Source: Myxococcota bacterium (GTDB lineage: Bacteria > Myxococcota_A > UBA9160 > SMWR01). From it: DNA of 64,000 nucleotides. Below are positions 15,892-23,653 of this stretch, piece after piece. The stretch covers positions 1-64,000 of the forward strand of contig JBCCEW010000011.1 in the NCBI GenBank assembly GCA_039030075.1, in the 5' to 3' direction. The notes beneath the pieces were generated by a model. The model worked only from the letters and a program-made list of their open reading frames with translations. It had not been told where the DNA came from and ran no database searches. The translations under genes were made by a program, and so were the position numbers. Position 1 is the first letter of the stretch; every line of letters begins with the position of its first letter.

Positions 15892-16595
15892 CCTCCGTTT
15901 CGACCTTCTCGATCGCCCGCCGCTTCTGTGGCCCTCCCGACTCGGGAAACGGCGGCTACGTCGCAGGCACCCTCGCGGCCGCCCTGGGAGGCAACGCGAA
16001 GGTGCGCCTCCACGCACCGCCGCCCCTCGAACGCGAGCTCCGAATCGAGTGCGACGACCGTGAAGCGAAGCTTCTCGACGACGACCAGCTGCTCGCCAGC
16101 GGTGTCGCAGACCTGGATCCGATCGAGGTGCCACCGGCTCTTTCGGCCGAGGCCGCCGAGCGCGCCGCCGCGCGCTCCCGGGTGTTCGAAGAGCACGTCT
16201 TCCCCACCTGCTTCGTGTGCGGGCCCGATCGCGCCGAAGGAGACGGACTGCGCATCTTCGCCGGCCCCCACGATCCGCAAGCACGCATCGTCGCGGCTCC
16301 CTGGACCCCGGACGCGTCGCTCTGCGACGGGAGCGGTCGCGTGCGGACCGAGTTCCTCTGGGCGGCCCTCGACTGTCCCGGCGCGTTCTCCTTTCCCCAA
16401 CCGCCCACGCCGGTGCTGTTGGGGGAGCTCGCGGTCCAGGTGGACGCCCCGGTCGCGGGCGGCGAAACCTGCGTTCTGGTTGCGCATGAGGTCGAGCACC
16501 GCGGGCGCAAGCATCGAACCGCTACCGGCCTCTACGGCCAGAGTGGCGAGCTACGCGCGCGCAGCCTGGCCACTTGGATCGAGCTCAGCGCCTAG
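15888..16595 (+). CDS. Thioesterase-like (hotdog) protein
   Basis: 235 residues starting at GTG overlapping the previous stop. The N-terminal RRFCGPPDSGNGGYVAG and the later HVFPTCFVCGPDR and LLGELAVQVDAPV segments are typical of a bacterial double-hotdog thioesterase-like family often annotated as acyl-CoA thioesterase. A CxxC-like FPTCFVCG lies centrally. The substrate is unknown; acyl-CoA is the guess from fold. Confidence 0.75.
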   Translation: MTSVSTFSIARRFCGPPDSGNGGYVAGTLAAALGGNAKVRLHAPPPLERELRIECDDREAKLLDDDQLLASGVADLDPIEVPPALSAEAAERAAARSRVFEEHVFPTCFVCGPDRAEGDGLRIFAGPHDPQARIVAAPWTPDASLCDGSGRVRTEFLWAALDCPGAFSFPQPPTPVLLGELAVQVDAPVAGGETCVLVAHEVEHRGRKHRTATGLYGQSGELRARSLATWIELSA

Positions 16596-16776
16596 GCCCG
16601 CGCAGGTGTGACAACACTGCGTGTCACCGAAGGCGTAGTCCCACCACCGGAAAAATACCGAGGCCTGCAGCGCCTCGGAAACCCAGTGGCGACGACCTCG
16701 CACGGAGGCGGCAACGCGTGCGCGTCGGCGCTCCGGTGGGCTCAAACGAACTCGAGCGCGGGTCGATTCGAACCTC

Positions 16777-17076
16777 ATGGATGCCCTCTCCATCGCCACT
16801 TCAGGAATTCAGAGCGCGCAGCGCCGGCTCGCTGGTTCTGCGCACAACGTCGCGAACCTCACGACGCCGGGCTTTCGTCCCCTGCGCACGCTCCAGAGCA
16901 GCCAGGCGGGCGGAGGCTCCACGGCGATCCTGCGCCAGACCGACGAGCCCGAGCCGGTCCAGCTGAGTCACGAAGCGCTGGAACAGACGCGGGCGCGCAT
17001 GCAGGCCCAGGCCATGCTGGGCGTGGTCCACGTCGTCGATTCGACGCGCGGCTGTCTGATCGACATCCTCGCCTAG
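16777..17076 (+). CDS. Orphan mini flagellar rod/hook-type protein
   Basis: 99 residues. MDALSIATSGIQSAQRRLAG with SAHNVANLTTPGFRP is the N-terminal signature of the flagellar rod/hook family (FlgB/C/E/F/G); the C-terminus ARMQAQAMLGVVHVVDSTRG resembles the partner helix of the same family. The whole central D1 region is missing. No other flagellar gene is in the window. A weak sigma-54-like TGGCGACGACCTCGCA lies at 16687-16702. It may be a secreted rod-like helical protein or a relic. Confidence 0.85.
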   Translation: MDALSIATSGIQSAQRRLAGSAHNVANLTTPGFRPLRTLQSSQAGGGSTAILRQTDEPEPVQLSHEALEQTRARMQAQAMLGVVHVVDSTRGCLIDILA

Positions 17077-17145
17077 CGACGCAGCCATGGCGCTGCGAAC
17101 GAGGCGTGCATCCGCTGCCGGTTCGCGGCGCGATCGGTCGCGCGC

Positions 17146-17589
17146 TCAGTCGAGATAGATCGCGAGGTACTTCTGCCCGACGTCGGGAGTGGGATCGCTC
17201 CCCCAGAAGACCGCTTCGCGCTGGAAAATCTGCTCCCGGGCGATGCCGCTCGCGGGCAGCTCGATCGCGATGGAGGCCGTCAGCGTCTTCCCCTCGTACT
17301 CCTCGAGGCCCGTGAACCACACGTTCGGGGCGCCCGAGGCGTAGACGTCGTCGACCAGCGCTTGCACGTCCTGGGAGTCTCCTCCCCAGATCGCGTTCCC
17401 TTCCTGCTGGAGCCAGTGCCGGGCGTCGGCCACGGTACCGCCGGCCAGATCCTCGGCGACCCAGGCGTCGGCCTCTTCGGCCCAGGCGGTCTCGTCGACC
17501 GGGAACATCTCGTCCTCGACCGCCCACCAGACGCGCTTGGCGACCGCGAAGCAGAGGGAAAGCACGACCACGATGAGGATCTTCTGCAC
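17146..17589 (-). CDS. Membrane-anchored or exported protein, unknown function
   Basis: 147 residues from GTG (CCAGGAG upstream). Residues 3-17 are strongly hydrophobic, acting as an anchor or signal. The rest is acidic and Trp-rich (WAEEADAWVAEDLAGG, LQQEGNAIWGGD) and ends in a beta-like segment TLTASIAIELP ... KYLAIYLD. No family was recognised. Confidence 0.75.
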   Translation of the reverse strand: MQKILIVVVLSLCFAVAKRVWWAVEDEMFPVDETAWAEEADAWVAEDLAGGTVADARHWLQQEGNAIWGGDSQDVQALVDDVYASGAPNVWFTGLEEYEGKTLTASIAIELPASGIAREQIFQREAVFWGSDPTPDVGQKYLAIYLD

Positions 17590-17762
17590 GACCGACTCCT
17601 GGATTGGGGTGACGCATTACTGGATCGGTGGTCGGCTCCATTGGCTTGAGCTGCAGAGGAATCTGCGGTCCGTGCAGCGATGGAAGTGCAGGTTCACGCA
17701 CAAGCAGCACGCAACGCACCAGCAGCTCGGCGGCAAGCCGAGCGCCTGATAGGCTCGAGACG

Positions 17763-18356
17763 ATGAACCGGCGAACGCGAAGAAGCCCGCGCCGCCCCCA
17801 GCGCGCGCTTCGCAGCCTGTCGTGTGTGATGGCGCTCTGGGGATGCCAGAGCGCGGGTCCGCCGGCCGTGGAGCCGGCGCCGGAGCCACCGCCCGACATC
17901 TGGCGGGCCTATCGGGCGCTGGAGGGTCCGAAGGCCCTTGCCGCCGCCTTCGACGGCGTGCGCAACGCCTACGGGCTCCATCATTCGGCGGCCAGTCATG
18001 CCATCGCGCGCGAGGAGGCCCTGCGCGCGTGCGAGCGCTATCGCGCCCAGTACGCGGTCCGAGCGCCCTGCTCGCTGCGCGCGGTCGACGATGCGGTGAT
18101 CTGGACGCTGGCCGACGCACTCGATGAGTTCGAGAGCTATCCGGGTCACAAGGCCCTGTGGCTAGCCGGACGGCCCGACGCCCACGATTTCGGCATGCAG
18201 TTCGGTCGAGGCACGCTGCGAGAGGCCACCGATGCGGCACTGGCCGAGTGTCGCCAACGCGCGCAGCGGTTCGGGTTCGAGCACTCGTGCCGGATCTGCG
18301 CGGTCGACGCGGGCGTCCCCTGCACCGAGCTGGAGCCCGGCTGGGGTCCGCGCTGA
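17763..18356 (+). CDS. Lipoprotein, Cys-rich, unknown function
   Basis: 197 residues. A basic N-terminus is followed by a short hydrophobic stretch and lipobox LWGC (Cys about 30). The mature part is helical with five further Cys (ACERYRA, PCSLRA, AECRQRA, HSCRIC, VPCTE). The ATG follows TAGGCT (17750-17755) by 7 nt; the preceding TGA makes an extended -10 of TGATAGGCT form, indicating a leaderless transcript. The stop overlaps the next ATG (TGATG). Confidence 0.8.
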   Translation: MNRRTRRSPRRPQRALRSLSCVMALWGCQSAGPPAVEPAPEPPPDIWRAYRALEGPKALAAAFDGVRNAYGLHHSAASHAIAREEALRACERYRAQYAVRAPCSLRAVDDAVIWTLADALDEFESYPGHKALWLAGRPDAHDFGMQFGRGTLREATDAALAECRQRAQRFGFEHSCRICAVDAGVPCTELEPGWGPR

Positions 18357-18787
18357 TGCGTGGAGCGAGCGACGCGATGTCGGCCCCGGCGATGACTCCT
18401 CGCCCGCGCAGCCGCGCGGAAACCGGGTTGGCGCTGTTCTGTTTCGGAACGGTCGGCTTCCTGGTGCTGCGCGACCTGACGCTCCCCGAGGTGCGCGATA
18501 CCGAGGTGTGGTTCGGATTCGAGCTGCGGGGGTGGGCTGCCTGGCTGACCGCCCCCCTCCACTGGGGCCTGTTCGCCTTCGGCGGCTGGGCGTTCTGGCG
18601 GGCGCGCACCTGGATCTGGACCTGGGCACCGCTCTACGCGTTCGGAATCGCGGTCAGCCACCTGGTCTGGAACCTCACGAGCCGGAACGGCGGCGGCTGG
18701 AGCGATGGAGTTGCACAGCTGATCCTCTTCTCCCTACCCGCCGCAGCCCTCCTCCGGCTGCGCCCAGACGAGACGGTTCGCTCCTAG
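18356..18787 (+). CDS. Four-helix membrane protein, unknown function
   Basis: 143 residues with hydrophobic segments at about 24-40, 58-80, 84-103 and 117-133. Trp-rich helices (FRARTWIWTWAPLYAFG-like) dominate. The ATG overlaps the lipoprotein stop, so the two are probably made together. The stop codon shares a CTAG with the convergent DUF2087 gene. Confidence 0.75.
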   Translation: MRGASDAMSAPAMTPRPRSRAETGLALFCFGTVGFLVLRDLTLPEVRDTEVWFGFELRGWAAWLTAPLHWGLFAFGGWAFWRARTWIWTWAPLYAFGIAVSHLVWNLTSRNGGGWSDGVAQLILFSLPAAALLRLRPDETVRS

Positions 18788-19185
18788 CGCGGTCGCCGCG
18801 ACGGCTTCCGCCGCACGGAATCGAGATAGGCGGCCACGGTCGCACGTACGTCGATGTCCTCGACTTCGAGGTCGAATGCGACCGCGCCGGGCGGGAACCC
18901 CACCCGGTACCAGCGGCCGTCCGCCGTGCGCTCGAGCAGCCCGTAGTCGACCAGCCAGCGCCGAACCGTCACATGGTCCGTTTCGACCGCGGGAGCCACA
19001 TCGCGGTTCCAGCGCTGGATGTGCTCGTTGATCTCGCCTTCCGAGTACTCGAGGGCGCTGTCGAGCGTCAGCAGAAAGCTCTTCATCAGGATGTGGCGAT
19101 CGCGGCGCTTGCGTGGGAAGCCCCGCGGGCCCCGATCCGCCCCCACCAGGCACAACCGCTCGATGAACTCCTCGACGCTGATCAT
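18784..19185 (-). CDS. DUF2087-domain putative regulator
   Basis: 133 residues. FPRKRRDRHILMKSFLLTLD, then EINEHIQRWN and VTVRRWLVDYGLLERTADGRWYRV, match DUF2087, a small helical domain often fused to or next to DNA-binding regulators. The pattern resembles a winged-helix recognition region. TAGGAT (19194-19199) lies 8 nt before the ATG on the minus strand, with GAGG between. Confidence 0.85.
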   Translation of the reverse strand: MISVEEFIERLCLVGADRGPRGFPRKRRDRHILMKSFLLTLDSALEYSEGEINEHIQRWNRDVAPAVETDHVTVRRWLVDYGLLERTADGRWYRVGFPPGAVAFDLEVEDIDVRATVAAYLDSVRRKPSRRPR

Positions 19186-19290
19186 GGGGCCTCATCCTAC
19201 CGATTGGCTGGGCTAGCGTGTTTTGCGCCGCTGGAGAGTGAACTAGTTCACACAGTCGTAAGCGTTTCGCGTCGTAGTCTCCGGGGACCT

Positions 19291-19635
19291 GTGGAGACCC
19301 CCTTGTCGCTCTTCTTCCTCCTGTTGGCCGCCCACGCCCTCTGCGATTTCGCCCTTCAAGGCGAGGTCATGGGGCGCGGCAAGAGTCGCCGCAAGGCGCT
19401 GGAGCAGCCGCCGCGGCCGGACGACGATTTCCCGCCCTGGTACTACTGGCTGGCGGCGCACGGGCTGATCCACGGCGGCGCTGTGGCGCTGCTGACGGGC
19501 TCGCTGTTCCTGGGCGTACTCGAAACGGTCCTCCACACCGCGATCGACCATCTGAAGTGCGAGCGCAAACTCAGCTTCGACCAGGACCAGGCGCTCCACG
19601 TCGGTTGCAAGCTGCTCTACGTGTTCCTCGTCTGA
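19291..19635 (+). CDS. DUF3307 membrane protein
   Basis: 114 residues. LFFLLLAAHALCDFALQ at the N-terminus and HTAIDHLKCE near residue 85 fit DUF3307, a small polytopic family with conserved His/Asp positions; its function is unknown. The GTG start has GGGGA about 6 nt upstream. TAGTCT at 19275-19280 may be the -10. Confidence 0.78.
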   Translation: METPLSLFFLLLAAHALCDFALQGEVMGRGKSRRKALEQPPRPDDDFPPWYYWLAAHGLIHGGAVALLTGSLFLGVLETVLHTAIDHLKCERKLSFDQDQALHVGCKLLYVFLV

Positions 19636-19717
19636 AACCCGCGCACAGCGTGATAGGCTACGCGGCCCGCACCCGCGTCCGTGCTGGGCACAGCGCGAGA
19701 CAGCCCGAGGAGAACCC

Positions 19718-20014
19718 ATGCCCGCCTACCTGATCGTGAACTACAAGCTCGAGAAGCCAGAGCTCTACGGCGAGTACGCCGCCGCCGCCGGTCCGGTGAT
19801 GAAGATCGGAGACGCCTGCCAGCTGCTGGCCCTCGATCCGAAGACCGACGCCCTCGAAGGCGAGCCCGGCCATCAGACGATCGTGCTGCGCTTCGACTCG
19901 AAGGAGCAGGCGCGTGAGCTCTACGAGTCCGGCGACTACCAGGCCATCATCGGGAAGCGACTCGAGGCCACCTCGAATCACTTCGCGGTCCTCGTCGACG
20001 GCGTCCCCGGCTAG
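19718..20014 (+). CDS. DUF1330-family small protein
   Basis: 98 residues of ferredoxin-like fold: AYLIVNYKLEKPELYGEY, HQTIVLRFDSKEQARELYES and a closing NHFAVLVDG fit DUF1330, a dimeric alpha/beta-barrel family of unknown function. GAGGAGAACCC precedes the ATG. TAGGCT at 19652-19657 (within TGATAGGCT) may be the -10. Confidence 0.88.
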   Translation: MPAYLIVNYKLEKPELYGEYAAAAGPVMKIGDACQLLALDPKTDALEGEPGHQTIVLRFDSKEQARELYESGDYQAIIGKRLEATSNHFAVLVDGVPG

Positions 20015-20037
20015 TCAGCGCGCCCGAGCGCCGAGCC

Positions 20038-20412
20038 TCACTCGGACTCGATCGCCGTCGGCCGACCATCTTCTCCGACGGCGACCATCACGAACTCACC
20101 GGTCGTGCAGAGGCTGCGGTCCGCCGTCAGCAGATCCTCGCGGAACATGTCGATCCGAACCCGGAGCGAGGTCCTTCCGGTGTGGACCACGGTTCCCTCG
20201 AGTTCGATCAGCTCACCCTGTTTCACCGGGGCGCGGAACTCGACCTTCTCCGAACAGGCGGTGACCACCGGAAGCCGCGTGTAGCGGGATGCCACGATGA
20301 ACGCGAGGCGGTCCATCAGGCTCAACGCGTGACCGCCGAAGAGCGTCCCCTGACTGTTCGTGTCTTCGGGGTACACGATCTCCACGAGGCGCTCGCGACC
20401 GACCTCACTCAT
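20038..20412 (-). CDS. Acyl-CoA thioesterase (YciA-type hotdog)
   Basis: 124 residues. PEDTNSQGTLFGGHALSLMD contains the Asn/Gly motif of hotdog acyl-CoA thioesterases, and CSEKVEFRAPVKQGELIELE is the second family segment. Hydrolysis of short or medium acyl-CoAs is expected from the family. GAAGGAGAG precedes the ATG. It lies 12 nt downstream of the DUF1801 gene in one operon. Confidence 0.88.
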   Translation of the reverse strand: MSEVGRERLVEIVYPEDTNSQGTLFGGHALSLMDRLAFIVASRYTRLPVVTACSEKVEFRAPVKQGELIELEGTVVHTGRTSLRVRIDMFREDLLTADRSLCTTGEFVMVAVGEDGRPTAIESE

Positions 20413-20424
20413 CGTCTCTCCTTC

Positions 20425-20790
20425 TCACGTCGCCGGATCCGCATCGGCCGTCGAACGTCGATGCTCCAGGGTGTCCTGAAGCAGTCTTCGCAAGGCAGAC
20501 GGATCGACCTGATCGATCCGTCGGAAGCGCAGGCAGCTCTTTCCGGCGTCGACTTCCGGGAACCGGTCGCGGTGGCGCGCCAGCACCGTCGGCGCCAGAT
20601 AGAGGCAGACGGTGTGTTTCTGGGCGGCGAGATTCGCGAGACCCGGATAGTCGAGCATGCCGTGGGCGATGCCTTCGTCGATGTCCGGCGCGACCTCGCG
20701 AATCGCAGTGCGTACGGCTTCGAAGAGCGTCCGCTGCGGCTCATCGATGTCGGCCCGGTAGGTCTCCGGCGTTCGCGCGTCTCGTTTCAT
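20425..20790 (-). CDS. DUF1801-family protein
   Basis: 121 residues. YRADIDEPQRTLFEAVRTAI, GIAHGMLDYPGLANLAAQK and the Cys-containing AGKSCLRFRRIDQ are DUF1801 features; relatives have been called iron-chaperone-like because of similarity to frataxin-like folds. A segment YATCGT-like (TATCGT) at about 20830 may be the -10. First gene of a two-gene operon with the thioesterase. Confidence 0.83.
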   Translation of the reverse strand: MKRDARTPETYRADIDEPQRTLFEAVRTAIREVAPDIDEGIAHGMLDYPGLANLAAQKHTVCLYLAPTVLARHRDRFPEVDAGKSCLRFRRIDQVDPSALRRLLQDTLEHRRSTADADPAT

Positions 20791-20953
20791 CTCGGAGTTC
20801 TCGAGCCCTCGGGATCGACAGGCGGGTACGATAAGACGGCCCGCCGAGGAAGCCCAACGTGAATCGAACCCGAGCGTCGAGCCGGAACGAATGATCTGGA
20901 TCTTCCGGCTGGATCCGCGGGCGCGCTGAGCCCGGGCAGCACGACCGGGCGGG

Positions 20954-20982
20954 GCGGCTAGGGTTGAAAGCTGTCTAGCCGC
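20954..20982. promoter_or_regulatory. Inverted repeat, possible operator
   Basis: GCGGCTAG (20954-20961) and CTAGCCGC (20975-20982) are perfect arms around a 13-nt spacer. TAGGGT inside the left arm (20959-20964) could be a -10 for the next gene, so a bound regulator would block it. Confidence 0.4.
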
Positions 20983-20991
20983 GCCACTGAC

Positions 20992-21033
20992 CGAGGCTCC
21001 CAGATCGAGGCTCGGAGATCGAGGCTCCCAGAT
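20992..21033 (+). repeat. Three 14-bp tandem repeats spanning the ribosome-binding site
   Basis: Units CGAGGCTCCCAGAT, CGAGGCTCGGAGAT and CGAGGCTCCCAGAT abut. The third ends in AT of the ATG at 21032 and its GAGG is the Shine-Dalgarno site. The two upstream copies are duplicate ribosome-binding sites without a start codon. Confidence 0.8.
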
Positions 21034-21325
21034 GCAATTCGACCCGATCGTGACGGCCCACCAGGAGTTGGCCCCTCTGGTGCGTGCGCTGATCGCCGTG
21101 CTCGAAGACCAACCGGCTCCACGCGACTTCTTCCAGCGCATCCTCGATGGTATCGAGAACGCGCGCGAAGGCGCCGATCTCGCGGGCCCCTTCATGGAGC
21201 TGTCGACGAGTGCCTTCCTCGGGTTCCAGTTCGACGCGGCCGCAACCCTGCTGCTCGACCAGACCCTCGACCGCGCCCAGCAGCTCGCGCAGTCGCTGGC
21301 CCAGGACGGCGAGTGGCTCCACTGA
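21032..21325 (+). CDS. Small helical protein, unknown function
   Basis: 97 residues, almost all alpha-helical, with heptad-like spacing (FFQRILDGIENAREGADL, LDQTLDRAQQLAQSLAQ). It has no signal peptide and no Cys. No family was recognised. Its start lies within a 14-bp tandem repeat that supplies GAGG 7 nt before the ATG. Confidence 0.72.
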   Translation: MQFDPIVTAHQELAPLVRALIAVLEDQPAPRDFFQRILDGIENAREGADLAGPFMELSTSAFLGFQFDAAATLLLDQTLDRAQQLAQSLAQDGEWLH

Positions 21326-21334
21326 GGGCGGCGG

Positions 21335-21517
21335 CTAGTCACTCGAGCGATGGTGCGTGCGCCAGTGGCACAGCCCCATCATTCCGAGCCCTGCGACCAT
21401 CAGCCCTGCGTGCAACGGCATGAACTCCCCCGACAAGAGGCACGCCACGAGCGTCGCCGCGAAGATCGGGGCGCCGACCTTCCCGATGAACTCCCACCAG
21501 AAACCCGGGTCTTCCAT
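21335..21517 (-). CDS. Small two-helix membrane protein
   Basis: 60 residues starting MEDPGFWWEFIGKVGAP. Two hydrophobic segments (about 15-30 and 34-48) are followed by a His/Arg tail. GGAGGAGG about 11 nt upstream supports this ATG over the in-frame ATG eleven codons earlier. Unknown function. It converges on the preceding gene with a 9-nt gap. Confidence 0.65.
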   Translation of the reverse strand: MEDPGFWWEFIGKVGAPIFAATLVACLLSGEFMPLHAGLMVAGLGMMGLCHWRTHHRSSD

Positions 21518-21694
21518 GGCCTGCGATCCTCCTCCTTCGGCCGGCTCCACTCGTGGTACGTTCGACGCGAGGGGCCTGCGCTGGTGGGAGGGTTGCGCAC
21601 CCGCCGCGATCCATCCCGCGTGGTCACGACCGACCGCGCGGCCGCCGACTCCCTTCGACGCTCCGAACCTCCCTCCCCTGCGAGACCCCGCTCC

Positions 21695-22243
21695 ATGGCT
21701 CTGAACCCGAAGGCAATCGACGCTGCGGTGCTGGATCAGACCGTCGCTGGCGTGAATCTGGTCCCCGGGTCGCTCCGCGACCAGCTCTCCGCGTCACCCA
21801 CGTTGCTGGTCTTCTTGCGCCACTTCGGATGCATCTTCTGTCGCGAGGCGATCGCCGACCTCCGGGCGGCCTCGGAAGAGAATGCCGAGTACCCCTCGGT
21901 CCTGTTCTTCGCCCAGGCGCGCCCCACCGAGATCCGCGCCTTCCTGCGCCGCTACTGGCCGGCGGCGCGCGCCATCGCCGACCCCGAACTCCAGCTCTAC
22001 GAAGCCTTCGGCGTCGGGCGAGCGAGCTTCCTCCAGGCCCTCGGCCCGTCCGTGCTGCGCGCCTCCTCCCGCGCCCGCGCAAAGGGACACGAAGGCGGCC
22101 CGCGCTCGGGAGACATCTGGCGCATGCCCGGCGTGATGTGGGCCGAAGAGACCTCGATCCTGTGGAGCTACGAGCCCGAACACGCCGCCGACCACCCGGA
22201 TTTCGCCGCGATCCCGGAGCTCGTCGCAGAGGAACGCGGCTAG
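21695..22243 (+). CDS. Peroxiredoxin-like (PRXL2/AhpC-TSA-like) protein
   Basis: 182 residues. LLVFLRHFGCIFCREAIADL carries a CxxC in a thioredoxin-like fold, as in the PRXL2/FAM213 group; VLFFAQARPTEIRAFL and ELQLYEAFGVGRAS follow in the family order. It probably reduces a small-molecule or lipid substrate, but the reaction is not established for bacterial members. No signal peptide. The stop shares a CTAG with the convergent AhpD-like gene. Confidence 0.85.
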   Translation: MALNPKAIDAAVLDQTVAGVNLVPGSLRDQLSASPTLLVFLRHFGCIFCREAIADLRAASEENAEYPSVLFFAQARPTEIRAFLRRYWPAARAIADPELQLYEAFGVGRASFLQALGPSVLRASSRARAKGHEGGPRSGDIWRMPGVMWAEETSILWSYEPEHAADHPDFAAIPELVAEERG

Positions 22244-22776
22244 CCCGTCGTCGGGCGTCGCCCCTCCGGCCAACCCGGGACGCCTGCTTCGAGCGTCATG
22301 GCGACGGCGTTCGCCAGCATCGAGAGCATCGTGTACTGGCCGACGACCAGGGAGAGCTCCACACACTCGCCCGCGGTCAGCTCGCGTTGCAGGGTCTCCC
22401 AGAGCCGAGCGGGGATCTCCTGGTGCGCATGGAGTGCGTCTGCAGCCTCGACGAGCGCTCGGTCACGCGTGCTCCAAGGATAGGCGGCGGGGGCCTGCGT
22501 GAGTGCAACGATCGCGGGAGCATCGAGGCCCGCGTCGCGCGCGTAGAGTTCGTGATGCCCCCACTCGTACTCGGAACCGCAGTTCCAGGCGGTACGCAGG
22601 GCGAGCAGCTCGCTGTCGCGACGCGGAAGAACGCCCTTCAGGGCGAGTGCGGCCGCGAAGCCCAGGAACGGTTCGACGAGCGCGGGCTGGTGCGCGAGCG
22701 TCCCGAGCATGTGAGCCGGACCGCTGCCCTGGGCGTGCTCCGCGGGACGCGGCTCGAGACGCGGGCGGGCGGTCAT
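22240..22776 (-). CDS. Carboxymuconolactone decarboxylase/AhpD-like protein
   Basis: 178 residues. RDSELLALRTAWNCGSEYEWGHHEL is the CMD-domain core with the conserved Trp/His and one Cys of the usual CxxC replaced (C-G-S-E). This CGSEYEWGHH form is frequent in carboxymuconolactone-decarboxylase relatives rather than true AhpD reductases. The start overlaps the stop of the MmcQ/YjbR gene. Confidence 0.86.
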   Translation of the reverse strand: MTARPRLEPRPAEHAQGSGPAHMLGTLAHQPALVEPFLGFAAALALKGVLPRRDSELLALRTAWNCGSEYEWGHHELYARDAGLDAPAIVALTQAPAAYPWSTRDRALVEAADALHAHQEIPARLWETLQRELTAGECVELSLVVGQYTMLSMLANAVAMTLEAGVPGWPEGRRPTTG

Positions 22777-23156
22777 GCGCCGGACGCCGGGCTCGCGTCG
22801 AGCGCCGCGAGTGCACGAGCGGGCGCAACGGATCGGTACGCCTCTTCGAGCAGTTCTTCCGCCCGACCCCAATCGGGCTTGCGATCGATGCGCATCCCGA
22901 CCCATCCCGACGGGCCCACGTAGGGCGGAACGAAGAAGGTCTCGGGATCCAGAGCGACCAGACTTTCCTGCGCTTCGAGGGTCGACTTGATCCAGAGTGC
23001 GCGACGGCCGTCACCGTGGTGGTTGTTCCGGTACGCCACGAAGGTCTTGCGCCCGCCCCAGAAGGTAGGCGCGCCGTGGGAGATCTTCTCGGTCACTTCG
23101 GGCCAGCGCCCCACGATCTTGCGCAAGCGCGCCAATCCGGGGTTCGTGGCTGCCAT
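22773..23156 (-). CDS. MmcQ/YjbR-family protein
   Basis: 127 residues. LRKIVGRWPEVTEKISHGAP, FWGGRKTFVAYRNNHH and PPYVGPSGWVGMRIDR are MmcQ/YjbR features (double-psi or CyaY-like fold, possibly DNA-binding). Minus-strand TACCCT (23163-23168) lies 6 nt before the ATG with no Shine-Dalgarno site, a leaderless-type start. It is the first gene of a pair with the AhpD-like gene. Confidence 0.88.
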   Translation of the reverse strand: MAATNPGLARLRKIVGRWPEVTEKISHGAPTFWGGRKTFVAYRNNHHGDGRRALWIKSTLEAQESLVALDPETFFVPPYVGPSGWVGMRIDRKPDWGRAEELLEEAYRSVAPARALAALDASPASGA

Positions 23157-23216
23157 GGGAACAGGGTACCCGAGTCATCGACGGAGAGCCTAGAATCGGA
23201 AGCGGAGGAGCACGGG

Positions 23217-23609
23217 GTGGATCGACGCACGGGACTCGCGAGTATGTTCGCTGGGTTGGTCGCGATGGCGACCCTCGGCTGCGCCGAGCCCCCGCGCGCG
23301 TGCTCGAACGGCAGCGCAGTTCCCGTCGCTTCCGCCGACGGAGCCCTGAACGCGTGGATCTTCGTTCGGTCCTGCGAAACCGAGCCGCGCGACTCGGTGC
23401 ACGTCTCGGTCCTGCCCGAAGCCGACCCTGCGCCGAGCGGACCCGGCAACGCCTTCCAGGTCGAAGGCATCCACAGCGTGTCGGTCGACTGGCGCAGCGA
23501 GGGCGAGCTCTGGATCCATCACGCCGCCGGCGCGATCTTCACCTGCGAGAGTCCCGACACCGAAGTGGTCGTGCGGTGTCCGTCGGGCGTCGGCGCGCCG
23601 CCTCGGTAG
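23217..23609 (+). CDS. Small lipoprotein, unknown function
   Basis: 130 residues with lipobox TLGC near residue 20 after a hydrophobic signal. The mature part is beta-rich, with four Cys (RACSNG, RSCETE, FTCESP, VRCPSG) that could form two disulfides. GTG start, with GGAGGAG 7 nt upstream and TAGAAT (23191-23196) as a likely -10. Confidence 0.78.
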   Translation: MDRRTGLASMFAGLVAMATLGCAEPPRACSNGSAVPVASADGALNAWIFVRSCETEPRDSVHVSVLPEADPAPSGPGNAFQVEGIHSVSVDWRSEGELWIHHAAGAIFTCESPDTEVVVRCPSGVGAPPR

Positions 23610-23653
23610 CGTCAGAGCCAGGAGGGCACCCGACCGGGCGCTACGCTTCGGAC

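Noticed and set aside
16608-16627. GTGACA/TGTCAC inverted repeat as a CRP/FNR site
   Set aside because: Arm spacing (8 nt) does not fit the family and only 6 bp pair; left unassigned.
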